A stretch of DNA of 16,913 nt from Thioalkalivibrio nitratireducens (GTDB lineage: Bacteria > Pseudomonadota > Gammaproteobacteria > Ectothiorhodospirales > Ectothiorhodospiraceae): NCBI GenBank assembly GCA_011390385.1, contig JAABSN010000069.1, positions 1-16,913 of the forward strand, written 5' to 3'. Below the pieces are notes generated by a model. The model saw nothing but the letters and a program-made list of their open reading frames with translations. It was not told the DNA's origin and made no database searches. Position numbers and translations under genes: made by a program. Of the stretch, positions 1 to 6,867 are shown piece by piece (positions within the stretch are counted from its first letter, which is position 1; the number at the start of each line of letters is the position of its first letter).

Positions 1-48
1 GGGTGTCAGTGAGCCCGGCCAATTGCACCATTCGAGGCCCGAAGGTTG
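1..48 (+). repeat. Left half of dispersed palindromic repeat (copy 1)
   Basis: The first bases match the left arm of the repeat seen complete at 6486-6602: GGGTGTCAGTGAGC, then CAATTGCACC, then TCGAGGCCCG. The matching right arm (GGTGCGGTTCGGC...CACGGCACCCTAC) is not found in the following 150 bases, so this is a truncated or heavily diverged copy. Its upstream edge is cut by the window. The reading frame of the following gene stays open through it, which makes a too-early TTG start at 46 possible in automatic annotation. Confidence 0.7.
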
Positions 49-144
49 CAGGTCGGTCGGCCACGTGCGACGTTATCTCCCGACGCGGTATGCTTGCACA
101 AAAGGGCAGACTGCACCTCGCAACCCGCCGCGCGGGATCGAACC

Positions 145-1446
145 GTGCAGCCTCCCGCCAACCTGTCTGGAGACGCCACAATCAACGGCGATATCACAGC
201 ATTCTACTCCCTCGGCATCGCGCTGGGCCTGGGACTGCTGATCGGTCTCGAACGAGGCTGGAAGGAGCGGGAACAGGCAGAGGGACAACGGATCGCAGGC
301 ATACGAACCTTCGCGCTCATCGGTCTGCTCGGTGGCGCATGGGGGTTGCTTGCTCACGAGACCGGAACAGCCTTGCTCGCGGTCGCGTTCGCGAGCGTCG
401 CCGTGGTCCTGGCGGTCGCCTACGCACTGACCCAACACCGGTCCGAGGACCCTGATATCGGCATCACCGGCATTATTGCCGCTCTGCTCGCGTTTGCTTT
501 CGGGGCCATGGCCGGTCTGGGACATGGGCCGCTGGCAGCGGCCGGGGCCGTGGTGACCACCATCCTGCTCGGGTTGAAACCCATATTGCATGCCTGGGTT
601 CGCCGGCTGGAGGAACGCGAACTCTATGCGGCACTGAAGCTGCTGGTGATCTCGGTCGTGATCCTGCCACTGCTGCCGAACGAGGGCTATGGACCCTGGG
701 AGGCTCTGAATCCTTACCGGATCTGGTGGATGGTGGTCCTGATCACCGGCATTTCGTTCGTCGGCTATTTCGCCATGAAAATCGTCGGAGAGCGCAAGGG
801 CATCCTTGCCACCGGGCTTTTTGCCGGCCTCGCCTCATCGACTGCCGCCACCGTCAGTCTCTCGCGCATCGCCCGCGGAAGCCAAGGTGCCGAGAACCTG
901 CTGGCAGCTGGGATTCTCGTCGCTGGTGCCACCATGTTTCCACGCATGCTCGTGGTCAGCAGCATCTTCAACTGGTCGCTGGCCACCGCCCTGCTCTGGC
1001 CGCTGCTGGCCATGGGCGCGGTCAACTACCTCGCGGCCGCACTTTTCTGGCGTTGGAGCGGAAAGGGGTCAGGAACCGAAGTCGCCCGACTGAAAAACCC
1101 CTTCGAACTTGGTCCCGCACTGCTTTTCGCGGGGTTGCTGGCGGCCCTGATGTTGCTTTCCAGGGCGCTCTCGGATCGCTACGGCGATACCGGAATCTAC
1201 CTGCTATCGGCGGCCTCGGGCCTTGCGGATGTGGACGCGATCACCCTTTCGCTGGCCAACATGGCGAGCGAAGATCTCGCTACTTCCGCCGCCGCCCTCG
1301 CGATTCTGATCGCGGCATTCGTCAATGCAACCGTGAAGGCAGGACTGGCGACGGGAATCGGTGGACTGCGACTTGGCAGCCGCGTCGGTGCGTCAACGCT
1401 GTTGGTGGTCGTTACAGGGTTGGCGACGTGGTGGACGGTGACTTGA
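145..1446 (+). CDS. MgtC/SapB-DUF4010 family integral membrane protein
   Basis: A polytopic inner-membrane protein of unknown transport or regulatory role. The N-terminus carries the MgtC/SapB-like signature GLLIGLERGW followed by an arginine-rich loop (RIAGIRTFALIGLLGG). The C-terminal half is DUF4010-like: GERKGILATGLFAGLASS, then SAASGLADVDAITLSLAN, then a closing helix with FVNATVKAGLATG. About a dozen hydrophobic segments fill the 433 residues, near the size I expect for the family. The start is uncertain. The frame is open to a TTG at 46 inside a repeat, but homology-like sequence begins only near 180. GTG at 145, with a GGGA eight bases upstream, is the best in-frame choice; no in-frame ATG lies nearby. 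The gene is convergent with the DUF1028 gene, whose stop is 23 bp away. MgtC-domain proteins are linked to Mg2+ stress and virulence in Salmonella, but that role should not be transferred to this fusion. Confidence 0.85.
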   Translation: MQPPANLSGDATINGDITAFYSLGIALGLGLLIGLERGWKEREQAEGQRIAGIRTFALIGLLGGAWGLLAHETGTALLAVAFASVAVVLAVAYALTQHRSEDPDIGITGIIAALLAFAFGAMAGLGHGPLAAAGAVVTTILLGLKPILHAWVRRLEERELYAALKLLVISVVILPLLPNEGYGPWEALNPYRIWWMVVLITGISFVGYFAMKIVGERKGILATGLFAGLASSTAATVSLSRIARGSQGAENLLAAGILVAGATMFPRMLVVSSIFNWSLATALLWPLLAMGAVNYLAAALFWRWSGKGSGTEVARLKNPFELGPALLFAGLLAALMLLSRALSDRYGDTGIYLLSAASGLADVDAITLSLANMASEDLATSAAALAILIAAFVNATVKAGLATGIGGLRLGSRVGASTLLVVVTGLATWWTVT

Positions 1447-1469
1447 CAAGCAACGCGGCCCCATTCCGG

Positions 1470-2486
1470 TCAAGGCTCGAGCTTCAGGATCTGATGCAGC
1501 GCACGCGACCCATCGGGAAGATAGCGCGAGCGCGCGACCCGTTCGGCGAGCAGCCGCCAGTTCCGGGAGGAATCGAACAGTTCCCGAAACAGAGGTTCCG
1601 CCTCTTTCTGAAACCCGGCCACCGCCATCGCAACGGCCTGCCAGAACACCAGTTCCTCATGGGCCGGGGCCATGGAAACCGCCATGGAGAACTGCCGCAG
1701 CGCGGCATGAACATCACCATTGCGCAGATGATGATCGCCCCGACTGTTGTGATGAAACGCCTTTTTCAGCGTAATCAGCCGCCCCAGTTCCTGCAGCGGC
1801 TGGTCGTGGTCCTCAACCCGGAGGTTGAACAGGATGTCCAGCGCCGGGTCGCCCGACGATTCGGTATTCACGACGATGACCGCGGCAGACCGCCGGCCGC
1901 GCAGGTCGCCGCCGGCCGACTGCGCGGCTTCCAGGGCGACGATCAACCGGTCGACAAGCTCGCCTTTCCCGCCCTCGAAGGCGGTCCCCATCCGTTCCCA
2001 GACATCGGCTGCGAGAAGCATGTTGCCGAGACAGGCGTAGCCGTCCCCGGAATGGTGGCCGGCCTCGGGGATGCAGCGATCACCGGTATAGACCGCAACC
2101 CGACCGCGTGTGTCGACCATCGCCGATTGTCGGTACCCTGCATGTTCGTCCCTGCCCCGCAACGTCGCCAGCGCCTCGTGTGCCGACGCACCCTCCCGGA
2201 TCAGGCGCAAACCTTCGGTCCCATAGCTGGGTTTGGCGAAGGATTGAATGGTCACGGCAGCCACGCCGGCCTCGGCATGCGGGCTCACACTCCCGACCGC
2301 GAAATAATGCGATTGAACCGCCACGCCCAATTGGCCCGTTTCCGCGTCGCGGGCAACGATCGAATAGGTGGCAACGGGCAGTCCGGACGGCCGGAACCCG
2401 GCCTCGCAACGCGTTCGATTCTCGATCGTCGGCTTCACGGACAACGGGGGGCTGGGAGGCATTCCAGGCAGGGTCCGGTTTATCAT
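1470..2486 (-). CDS. DUF1028 family protein with helical (TPR-like) C-terminal extension
   Basis: Residues ~39-235 match the DUF1028 family: ATYSIVARDAETGQLGVAVQ at the start, then GVAAVTIQSFAKPSYG, a GRVAVYTGDRCIPEAGHHSG segment and the loop GNMLLAADVWERM. DUF1028 proteins are thought to adopt an Ntn-hydrolase-like fold, but no activity is established and I do not assign one. Residues ~240-335 are alpha-helical and resemble a TPR pair (RGDHHLRNGDVHAALRQFSM, then FWQAVAMAVAGFQKEAEPLF). The ATG at 2486 lacks a convincing ribosome binding site. The family core begins only at about residue 39, and the codons there (CTG, GTT) are not normal starts, so a start at 2486 or the second ATG (residue 9) is preferred. 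No signal peptide is evident. It is transcribed towards the DUF4010 gene and away from the reductase gene. The 8-bp palindrome at 2528-2544 lies 42 bp upstream. Confidence 0.85.
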   Translation of the reverse strand: MINRTLPGMPPSPPLSVKPTIENRTRCEAGFRPSGLPVATYSIVARDAETGQLGVAVQSHYFAVGSVSPHAEAGVAAVTIQSFAKPSYGTEGLRLIREGASAHEALATLRGRDEHAGYRQSAMVDTRGRVAVYTGDRCIPEAGHHSGDGYACLGNMLLAADVWERMGTAFEGGKGELVDRLIVALEAAQSAGGDLRGRRSAAVIVVNTESSGDPALDILFNLRVEDHDQPLQELGRLITLKKAFHHNSRGDHHLRNGDVHAALRQFSMAVSMAPAHEELVFWQAVAMAVAGFQKEAEPLFRELFDSSRNWRLLAERVARSRYLPDGSRALHQILKLEP

Positions 2487-2527
2487 CGTCCAAGCGTAAC
2501 CGAAACGGGATCAAACCCGGAATGGTT

Positions 2528-2544
2528 CGTTGCCACTGGCAACG
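2528..2544. promoter_or_regulatory. Short perfect palindrome upstream of the DUF1028 gene, possible operator
   Basis: CGTTGCCA-C-TGGCAACG is a perfect 8-bp inverted repeat around a single central base, 42 bp upstream of the DUF1028 start codon. Symmetry with a one-base centre suits a dimeric repressor site better than an RNA hairpin, although a 7-bp stem with a 3-base loop is also possible. No adjacent regulator gene is present. The operator role is inference from position and symmetry only. Confidence 0.3.
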
Positions 2545-2618
2545 GGTCACCCGGCTGCCGTTCCAGCGCAGGCACGTTCGCGCCGTCCCGAAATCGATGG
2601 ACCAGGTATGAAATTCAG

Positions 2619-2755
2619 GTGCATGGAGCCATGAGAGTCGATCGGACGATATGCAGCTCCCCACGATACAGGCCGCAGGGCTTGCGGCCAGCGTGGTATC
2701 GGTGCGGTTCGGCTCACCCCTCACGGCACCCTGTGTGATGGACTTTCGCGTTAAT
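2619..2755 (+). repeat. Dispersed palindromic repeat, diverged copy 2
   Basis: The right arm is well conserved: GGTGCGGTTCGGCTCACCCC followed by TCACGGCACCCTG (2701-2732), and then a terminal ACTTTCGCGTTAA that matches the CTTTCACGCTAA tail of the copies at 6486 and 16449. The left arm is poorly conserved (CATGAG, CGAT, ATGCAGCTCC can be aligned). The centre has its own hairpin, GGCCGCA-gggct-TGCGGCC, flanked by GATAC/GTATC, so foldability is kept even though the bases differ. Confidence 0.65.
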
Positions 2756-2826
2756 CTGAAACCATCGACAGACAATGCAGTTGCCGCAGAACCCGACGAT
2801 TCCCGAAATTCGGCCCGGAGCTCGAC

Positions 2827-3660
2827 ATGAGCGATAGCAAGGTGTTACGCCTCTTCCCAGCGCCGCACAACGAGTGCGCGCTCGAGGGTCTTTATCTGGC
2901 AGACGACCTGGGGCATGCGGATTTTCCCGACCGGCCGTTCGTCTACACCAATTTCATTTCCAGCCTGGATGGCCGGATCGCCGTCGACAACCCGCGTGCG
3001 CGGCGCCGCAGTGCACCACCGGCGATCACCAACCCCAGGGATTGGCGTCTGTTCCAGGAACTCGCTGCCCGCTCCGATGTATTGCTCGTCAGCGCGGCCT
3101 TCCTGCGCGGACTCGCGGAAGGCCGGTCGCCGGAAGAGCTGCCTCTGGGGCACGCCCCGGAGTTCAGCGATCTCCATGTCTGGCGCATGCAAAGGGGCAT
3201 GACACCCCAACCGGCCATGGTGGCGCTCGGCCGCAGTCTCGATCGGTCGCTTGCCGAGCGCTGCACGGTTCTTGGGCGCCCGGTCTATTTCGCGCTGGGA
3301 GATCAGGCCGACCGGCGCGATCTCGAGGCGGTGGAGGCCACCGGCGCACGTGTGCTGATCGCCGGCAATGGTCCGTATGTCGAGGGAAAACCGCTGATCG
3401 ACGCACTGGGTCGCGAGGGTTTTCGGCGCATCTATTCCATCGCAGGCCCACGAGTGCTGCACACCCTGCTGAAGGATCGTGTCCTGCATCGACTCTATCT
3501 GACCCACTTCCATCGGCTGCTGGGCGGACCTTCCTTCGACACCCTGCTCGAAGGCGAGACGCTCGACCCGCCCGCTTCGTTCAAGCTCCACGCGCTTTAC
3601 CACGACGCCAATGCCGATGGCGCATCGGCCCAGCAATTTGCCGCATATGACATTCGCTGA
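2827..3660 (+). CDS. Stand-alone RibD C-terminal / dihydrofolate-reductase-like domain protein
   Basis: A 277-residue cytoplasmic protein resembling the RibD_C reductase domain, which uses NADPH on the pyrimidine intermediate of riboflavin synthesis. The best marker is FVYTNFISSLDGRIAVDNP (residues 38-56), the usual 'SLDGrxA' strand-loop. It is followed by DVLLVSAAFLRGLA (84-97), where RibD would have a G-T-x-x-x-D motif, and by RRIYSIAGPRVLHTLLKDRV (200-219), where RibD has an IEGG-type motif. The N-terminal deaminase domain of bifunctional RibD is absent. Because the substrate motifs deviate, this is probably a RibD_C-like reductase of unknown substrate rather than the riboflavin enzyme. 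The start is supported by GGAG at 2817-2820, six bases before ATG. The SLC13-type permease follows after 82 bp in the same direction, so they may share a transcript. Confidence 0.8.
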   Translation: MSDSKVLRLFPAPHNECALEGLYLADDLGHADFPDRPFVYTNFISSLDGRIAVDNPRARRRSAPPAITNPRDWRLFQELAARSDVLLVSAAFLRGLAEGRSPEELPLGHAPEFSDLHVWRMQRGMTPQPAMVALGRSLDRSLAERCTVLGRPVYFALGDQADRRDLEAVEATGARVLIAGNGPYVEGKPLIDALGREGFRRIYSIAGPRVLHTLLKDRVLHRLYLTHFHRLLGGPSFDTLLEGETLDPPASFKLHALYHDANADGASAQQFAAYDIR

Positions 3661-3742
3661 CAGTCTTTCCTCCGCAACGACATAGCAACGCAACCTGCGG
3701 GGCTTCCTGCGCCTCGCATGCATACCAGAAGGGAGACAGCAG

Positions 3743-5560
3743 GTGACCGTCGAAATTGCATTGGTCTTCACCATTATTGCGGTCGCGCTGTATCTGTTTG
3801 CCAGCGAGAAACTGCCGCTGGACATCACCGCGATCCTGATTCTGATCACCCTGATCGCGATTCCGCAGTTGTTCCACTCGCAATGGCTGCTGGATCGAGG
3901 TGTCGACCTCCAGGCCGCCTTTCCCACGGTCAGCGAGGGACTCTCCGGGCTTTCGAGCACGGCCACGGTCACGGTGCTTGCAATGTTCATTCTCTCGGCA
4001 GGGATCCAGCGCTCGGGGCTGATTCACGTGCTCGGCCAGCGCCTGTTCCCGATGGTCGGGAAATCCGAATTGCGCATGATCCTGATTATCGCGGCGCTGG
4101 TAGGCCTGATCTCCGGATTCATCAACAACACCGCTGCTGTCGCGGTGGCGATCCCGCTGATCCTCGACATGGCAAGGCGGCTCAAGATGCGGGCGTCGCG
4201 CTTGTTGATGCCGGTCAGCTTCTTCGGAATGCTCGGTGGCACCCTGACCCTGATCGGCACCTCGACCAACATCCTCGCCTCCGCGATCCTCGCGGAAAAC
4301 GAGGCGTTCGGCCGCCAGATCGGCATGTTCGAATTCACCCACCTCGGCCTGATCGTACTGGGCGTGGGATTGATCTATTTCATTACCATCGGCCGCTGGC
4401 TGATGCCCAAAAAAGACCTGATCCGCCTGGGCGACGACGAAGACCGTTTCATCATCGAACTCGGCGTGCCCGAGGACAGCCCGCTGGTAGACCAGACGCT
4501 CGACGAGTACGGGTTCGCCGTGAAGGCCTCGGTCGAGGTGCTGAAACTCGTGCGCGGCGACACGACGCATATCAAGCGTGCGGAAGAGATCCGGATCCGC
4601 CCGGACGACATCATTCAGGTCCACGCCGAGTTGCGGCAAGTAATGGACCTGATCAAGTCCGACAAGATCGAGGTCCTTTCGGTATCGGGGGAATCCAGCC
4701 GTGTTCGCGGCGATGGCCGGCTCGTTCGCGTACTGCTTCGGGACTCGCAGTCTTTCGAGGGCAAGGAGGTCCGTGCCGCGCAGTTCTGGGACCGTTACCA
4801 GGCGCGGTTGATCGGCCTCGAAAAGGAGGCGCTGGACGCGCGCCGCATCGCCGACGAGCCACTGTCAGTCGGGATGATCGCCCTGCTGGAGATTTCACAC
4901 ACGGCGCTGAATCGGCTTCGCGACACGGAGGACGTGGTCATCCTGGAGGAAAGCCAGGACGAATTCGATCGCCGACGCATGTGGACCGCTGGTGGCATCA
5001 TGGCCGCGGTGGTCTTGGGCGCCACACTATCGCCGTTACCGATCGTCGTGACGGCACTGCTTGGCGTGGTCGTGATGGTCGCCACCGGTTGCCTGGACAA
5101 GGAGGACATGTACACCGGAGTGTCCTGGCCGGTGATCTTCCTGCTTGCCGGCGTGATCCCGCTGGGTATCGCGATGACCAAATCCGGCGCCGCCGACCTG
5201 CTTGCCGGGTTACTGGCCACCCATACCGGAGGCTGGCACCCGATTTTCGTGCTGATGGCCCTGTACCTGATGACCACCCTGCTGACGGAACTGGTAAGCA
5301 ACAATGCCTCGGTGGTAATCCTCGTGCCCGTGGCCATCTCGCTGGGGCACATCCTGCAGATCGATCTCTTTGCACTCGTGCTGGTGGTGATGTTCGCTGC
5401 TTCAACCAGCTTCCTGTCGCCCATCGGTTACCAGACCAACACCATGATCTATGGCACCGGTCTATACCGGTTCACCGACTTCGCCAAGGTCGGTGCCCCG
5501 CTCAACCTGCTGCTGATGGCGGTGACCAGCGTCAGTATCTGGTGGCTGTGGCTGGTTTGA
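3743..5560 (+). CDS. SLC13/DASS-type permease with two internal RCK_C (TrkA-C) domains
   Basis: A 605-residue inner-membrane anion or dicarboxylate/sulfate-type permease. The N-terminal half has membrane segments (residues ~3-40, 72-90, 110-140, 155-180, 198-220) with the family motifs GLISGFINNTAAVAVAIPL (121-139) and GTLTLIGTSTNIL (166-178). Residues ~225-405 are soluble and contain two RCK_C/TrkA-C-like repeats (RLVRVLLRDSQSFEGKEV at 326-343 starts the second). The C-terminal half repeats the transporter fold: ELVSNNASVVILVPVAISLG (516-535) and FLSPIGYQTNTMIYGTG (557-573). The twin SNT/SNNA-like motifs are the expected substrate and Na+ sites. RCK_C domains in related permeases are thought to bind small ligands and gate uptake. 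GTG at 3743 is chosen because GGGAG lies seven bases upstream. The substrate (sulfate, C4-dicarboxylate, other) cannot be read from sequence. Confidence 0.9.
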   Translation: MTVEIALVFTIIAVALYLFASEKLPLDITAILILITLIAIPQLFHSQWLLDRGVDLQAAFPTVSEGLSGLSSTATVTVLAMFILSAGIQRSGLIHVLGQRLFPMVGKSELRMILIIAALVGLISGFINNTAAVAVAIPLILDMARRLKMRASRLLMPVSFFGMLGGTLTLIGTSTNILASAILAENEAFGRQIGMFEFTHLGLIVLGVGLIYFITIGRWLMPKKDLIRLGDDEDRFIIELGVPEDSPLVDQTLDEYGFAVKASVEVLKLVRGDTTHIKRAEEIRIRPDDIIQVHAELRQVMDLIKSDKIEVLSVSGESSRVRGDGRLVRVLLRDSQSFEGKEVRAAQFWDRYQARLIGLEKEALDARRIADEPLSVGMIALLEISHTALNRLRDTEDVVILEESQDEFDRRRMWTAGGIMAAVVLGATLSPLPIVVTALLGVVVMVATGCLDKEDMYTGVSWPVIFLLAGVIPLGIAMTKSGAADLLAGLLATHTGGWHPIFVLMALYLMTTLLTELVSNNASVVILVPVAISLGHILQIDLFALVLVVMFAASTSFLSPIGYQTNTMIYGTGLYRFTDFAKVGAPLNLLLMAVTSVSIWWLWLV

Positions 5561-5638
5561 CGGCGAATGGGTCGCCCATGAAGGCGAAATATCGGATCGT
5601 CCATCGGAGCAAAGAGGTCCAGACCCCTGTCGACCTGA

Positions 5639-5763
5639 CGTGAAACAACCTGCGCAGGGTGCCGTGAGGCGAAGCCGAACCGCACCGAGACACGCCGGTG
5701 AAATTGCGGCACCGGGCGATCCGGCCGCGCAACTTGTCATGGCCTGCGGTCTGCGGCACCCTG
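5639..5763 (-). repeat. Dispersed palindromic repeat, inverted copy
   Basis: Read on the minus strand, this copy has GTTTCACGTCAGG at its outer edge, then the conserved right arm GGTGCGGTTCGGCTTCGCC followed by TCACGGCACCCTGCGC (plus-strand 5656-5686). The other arm (plus-strand ~5728-5763, ending GGCACCCTG) is diverged but lies at the expected distance, giving a ~125 bp element. It sits between the permease and the glycosylase gene, in a 230-bp gap that holds little else. Confidence 0.7.
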
Positions 5764-5790
5764 ATTCACCTTCCTCACTGATCGAACACA

Positions 5791-6411
5791 ATGGCCAGAC
5801 CCGAATATTGGGACCGCGGTTGCGCGGAACTCAGCGCGGCCGACCCGGTTATGGCCGATCTCATCGGACGCTACCCCGACACGGTGCTCACCACCCGCGG
5901 TGATGCCTTTCAGACATTGGCGCGCGCTGTTGTGGGGCAGCAGATATCGGTCAAGGCGGCCGACAGCGTATGGGCTCGCTTCGCCGATCTGGTCCAGACA
6001 ATCAGCCCTGCACAGATCGCGACCGTCGAACCCGGGGCCTTGGCCGCCTGCGGGCTGTCGCGGCGCAAGGCCGAATACCTGCGCGACCTTGCCGGTCATT
6101 TCGTCGATGGCCGCATTCAACCTTCACGCTGGGAAACAATGGCCGACGAGGCGGTGATCACCGAGCTCGTCGATGTGCGCGGAATCGGCCGCTGGACGGC
6201 CGAGATGTTTTTGATCTTCAACCTGCTGCGGCCCGATGTCTGGCCTGTCGACGACATTGGCCTGCAAAAGGCGGTCGCGGTGCACTACCTGGATAATGAA
6301 CGACCCACTCCCAGCATCCTCCGCCAGCACGGCACACGCCATGCACCCTGGCGCACCGTCGCCACATGGTATCTCTGGCGCAGCCTCGATCCCGCGGTGG
6401 TGCAGTACTGA
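5791..6411 (+). CDS. AlkA-like DNA-3-methyladenine glycosylase (HhH-GPD superfamily)
   Basis: This 206-residue base-excision repair enzyme should remove alkylated purines by hydrolysing the N-glycosidic bond. AFQTLARAVVGQQISVKAAD (39-58) is the usual start of the HhH-GPD fold. LVDVRGIGRWTAEMFLIF (126-143) is the helix-hairpin-helix with the G-x-G-x-W-T-A core. WPVDDIGLQKAV (151-162) supplies the catalytic aspartate, most likely D154 by alignment of P-V-D with the OGG1 pattern. There are no four cysteines for an iron-sulfur cluster. At 206 residues it lacks the extra N-terminal beta domain of E. coli AlkA (282 residues) and belongs to the short single-domain type. No strong Shine-Dalgarno precedes the ATG, but the N-terminus MARPEYWDRGCAELSAADP looks like the start of this family. 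It stands alone between two repeat copies. Confidence 0.92.
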   Translation: MARPEYWDRGCAELSAADPVMADLIGRYPDTVLTTRGDAFQTLARAVVGQQISVKAADSVWARFADLVQTISPAQIATVEPGALAACGLSRRKAEYLRDLAGHFVDGRIQPSRWETMADEAVITELVDVRGIGRWTAEMFLIFNLLRPDVWPVDDIGLQKAVAVHYLDNERPTPSILRQHGTRHAPWRTVATWYLWRSLDPAVVQY

Positions 6412-6485
6412 GCCTGCCGGTCGCGAGGCTGCATGGCTAACTGCCATGGCCAGACCCGCCACCCCGGACCACGAAAGGTCCGAGC

Positions 6486-6602
6486 GTAGGGTGTCAATGA
6501 GCGCAGCGAATTGCACCGCTCGAGGCCCGGACGCCAGCCGGCGTGATAACGGTGCGGTTCGGCTGCGCCTCACGGCACCCTACGCGGGTTCTTTCACGCT
6601 AA
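6486..6602 (+). repeat. Dispersed palindromic repeat, best preserved copy
   Basis: The arms are GTAGGGTGTCAATGAGCGCA through CGAATTGCACC (6486-6517) and GGTGCGGTTCGGCTGCGCC through TCACGGCACCCTAC (6551-6583). Complementing one arm gives the other with few mismatches, so the ~98 bp core can fold into one long hairpin. A conserved tail, TTCTTTCACGCTAA, follows to 6602. The central segment TCGAGGCCCGGACGCCAG is shared almost exactly with the copy at 16449. No transposase is encoded, so it is a REP- or MITE-like non-autonomous element. Confidence 0.85.
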
Positions 6603-6814
6603 CCCCACGAAAAAGCATACTGGGTGGCCGCCGGTTTGTGCCGCTATGGAGCGAACCGGCGCCGCTAAGCAACAATCGGATTCTCCACTGGATCGGCGGT
6701 ATAGTGATAGCAAATGAGCGAAGCCGCCGAACATATTCCGACAAAAACGTTTTCCGGGGATCAAGGCGGTCGGACTTCGCCATCCAATACCCTGATCGGA
6801 AACCCTCGCAACCC

Positions 6815-6832
6815 CTGCACACCGGGGTGCAG
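6815..6832 (+). promoter_or_regulatory. Small hairpin in the leader of the phospholipase D-like gene
   Basis: CTGCAC-accggg-GTGCAG forms a perfect 6-bp stem with a six-base loop, ending 35 bases before the GTG start. It has no following T-run, so it is not an intrinsic terminator. It could affect translation of the weakly Shine-Dalgarno-led GTG gene, but nothing else supports a function. Confidence 0.25.
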
Positions 6833-6867
6833 AGAGGTCCTCACGACCCACGGCGCCCCTTGAAGCC

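Larger units (their letters stand above)
2487..2826. other. Divergent intergenic region (340 bp)
   Basis: This stretch lies between the start codons of the DUF1028 gene (leftward) and the reductase gene (rightward), so it should hold both promoters. It contains the tight palindrome at 2528-2544 near the DUF1028 start and a diverged repeat copy at 2619-2755. I looked for an FMN riboswitch ahead of the RibD-like gene and saw none of its conserved blocks. I could not pick convincing -35/-10 pairs. Open frames across it have no family resemblance and are treated as spurious. Confidence 0.6.
6412..6867. other. Long intergenic region (456 bp) with a repeat and a leader
   Basis: This gap lies between the glycosylase stop and the GTG of the phospholipase D-like gene. 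It holds the best preserved repeat copy (6486-6602). It also holds a TATAGT hexamer at 6700-6705, a possible -10 for the downstream gene with no good -35, and a small hairpin at 6815-6832. Frames open across it are built partly from the repeat and have no family resemblance. I see no RNA gene. Confidence 0.6.

Noticed and set aside
726..2738. Very long plus-strand frame (670 residues) spanning two genes
   Set aside because: It crosses the end of the DUF4010 gene and runs antisense to DUF1028. Its composition is Arg/Gly/Pro-rich with no family motif, typical of shadow frames in GC-rich DNA.
2487..2826. FMN riboswitch ahead of the RibD-like gene
   Set aside because: I looked for the conserved aptamer blocks and saw none; the region is occupied by the repeat instead.
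2845..3990. Long minus-strand frames opposite the reductase and the permease (also 3581-4639)
   Set aside because: They lie fully antisense to recognised genes, have low-complexity Asp/Gln/Arg content, and lack domains and ribosome binding sites.
5567..5579. ATGGG-tcg-CCCAT hairpin after the permease as a terminator
   Set aside because: The stem is only five bases with a three-base loop and no T-run; it is likely chance.
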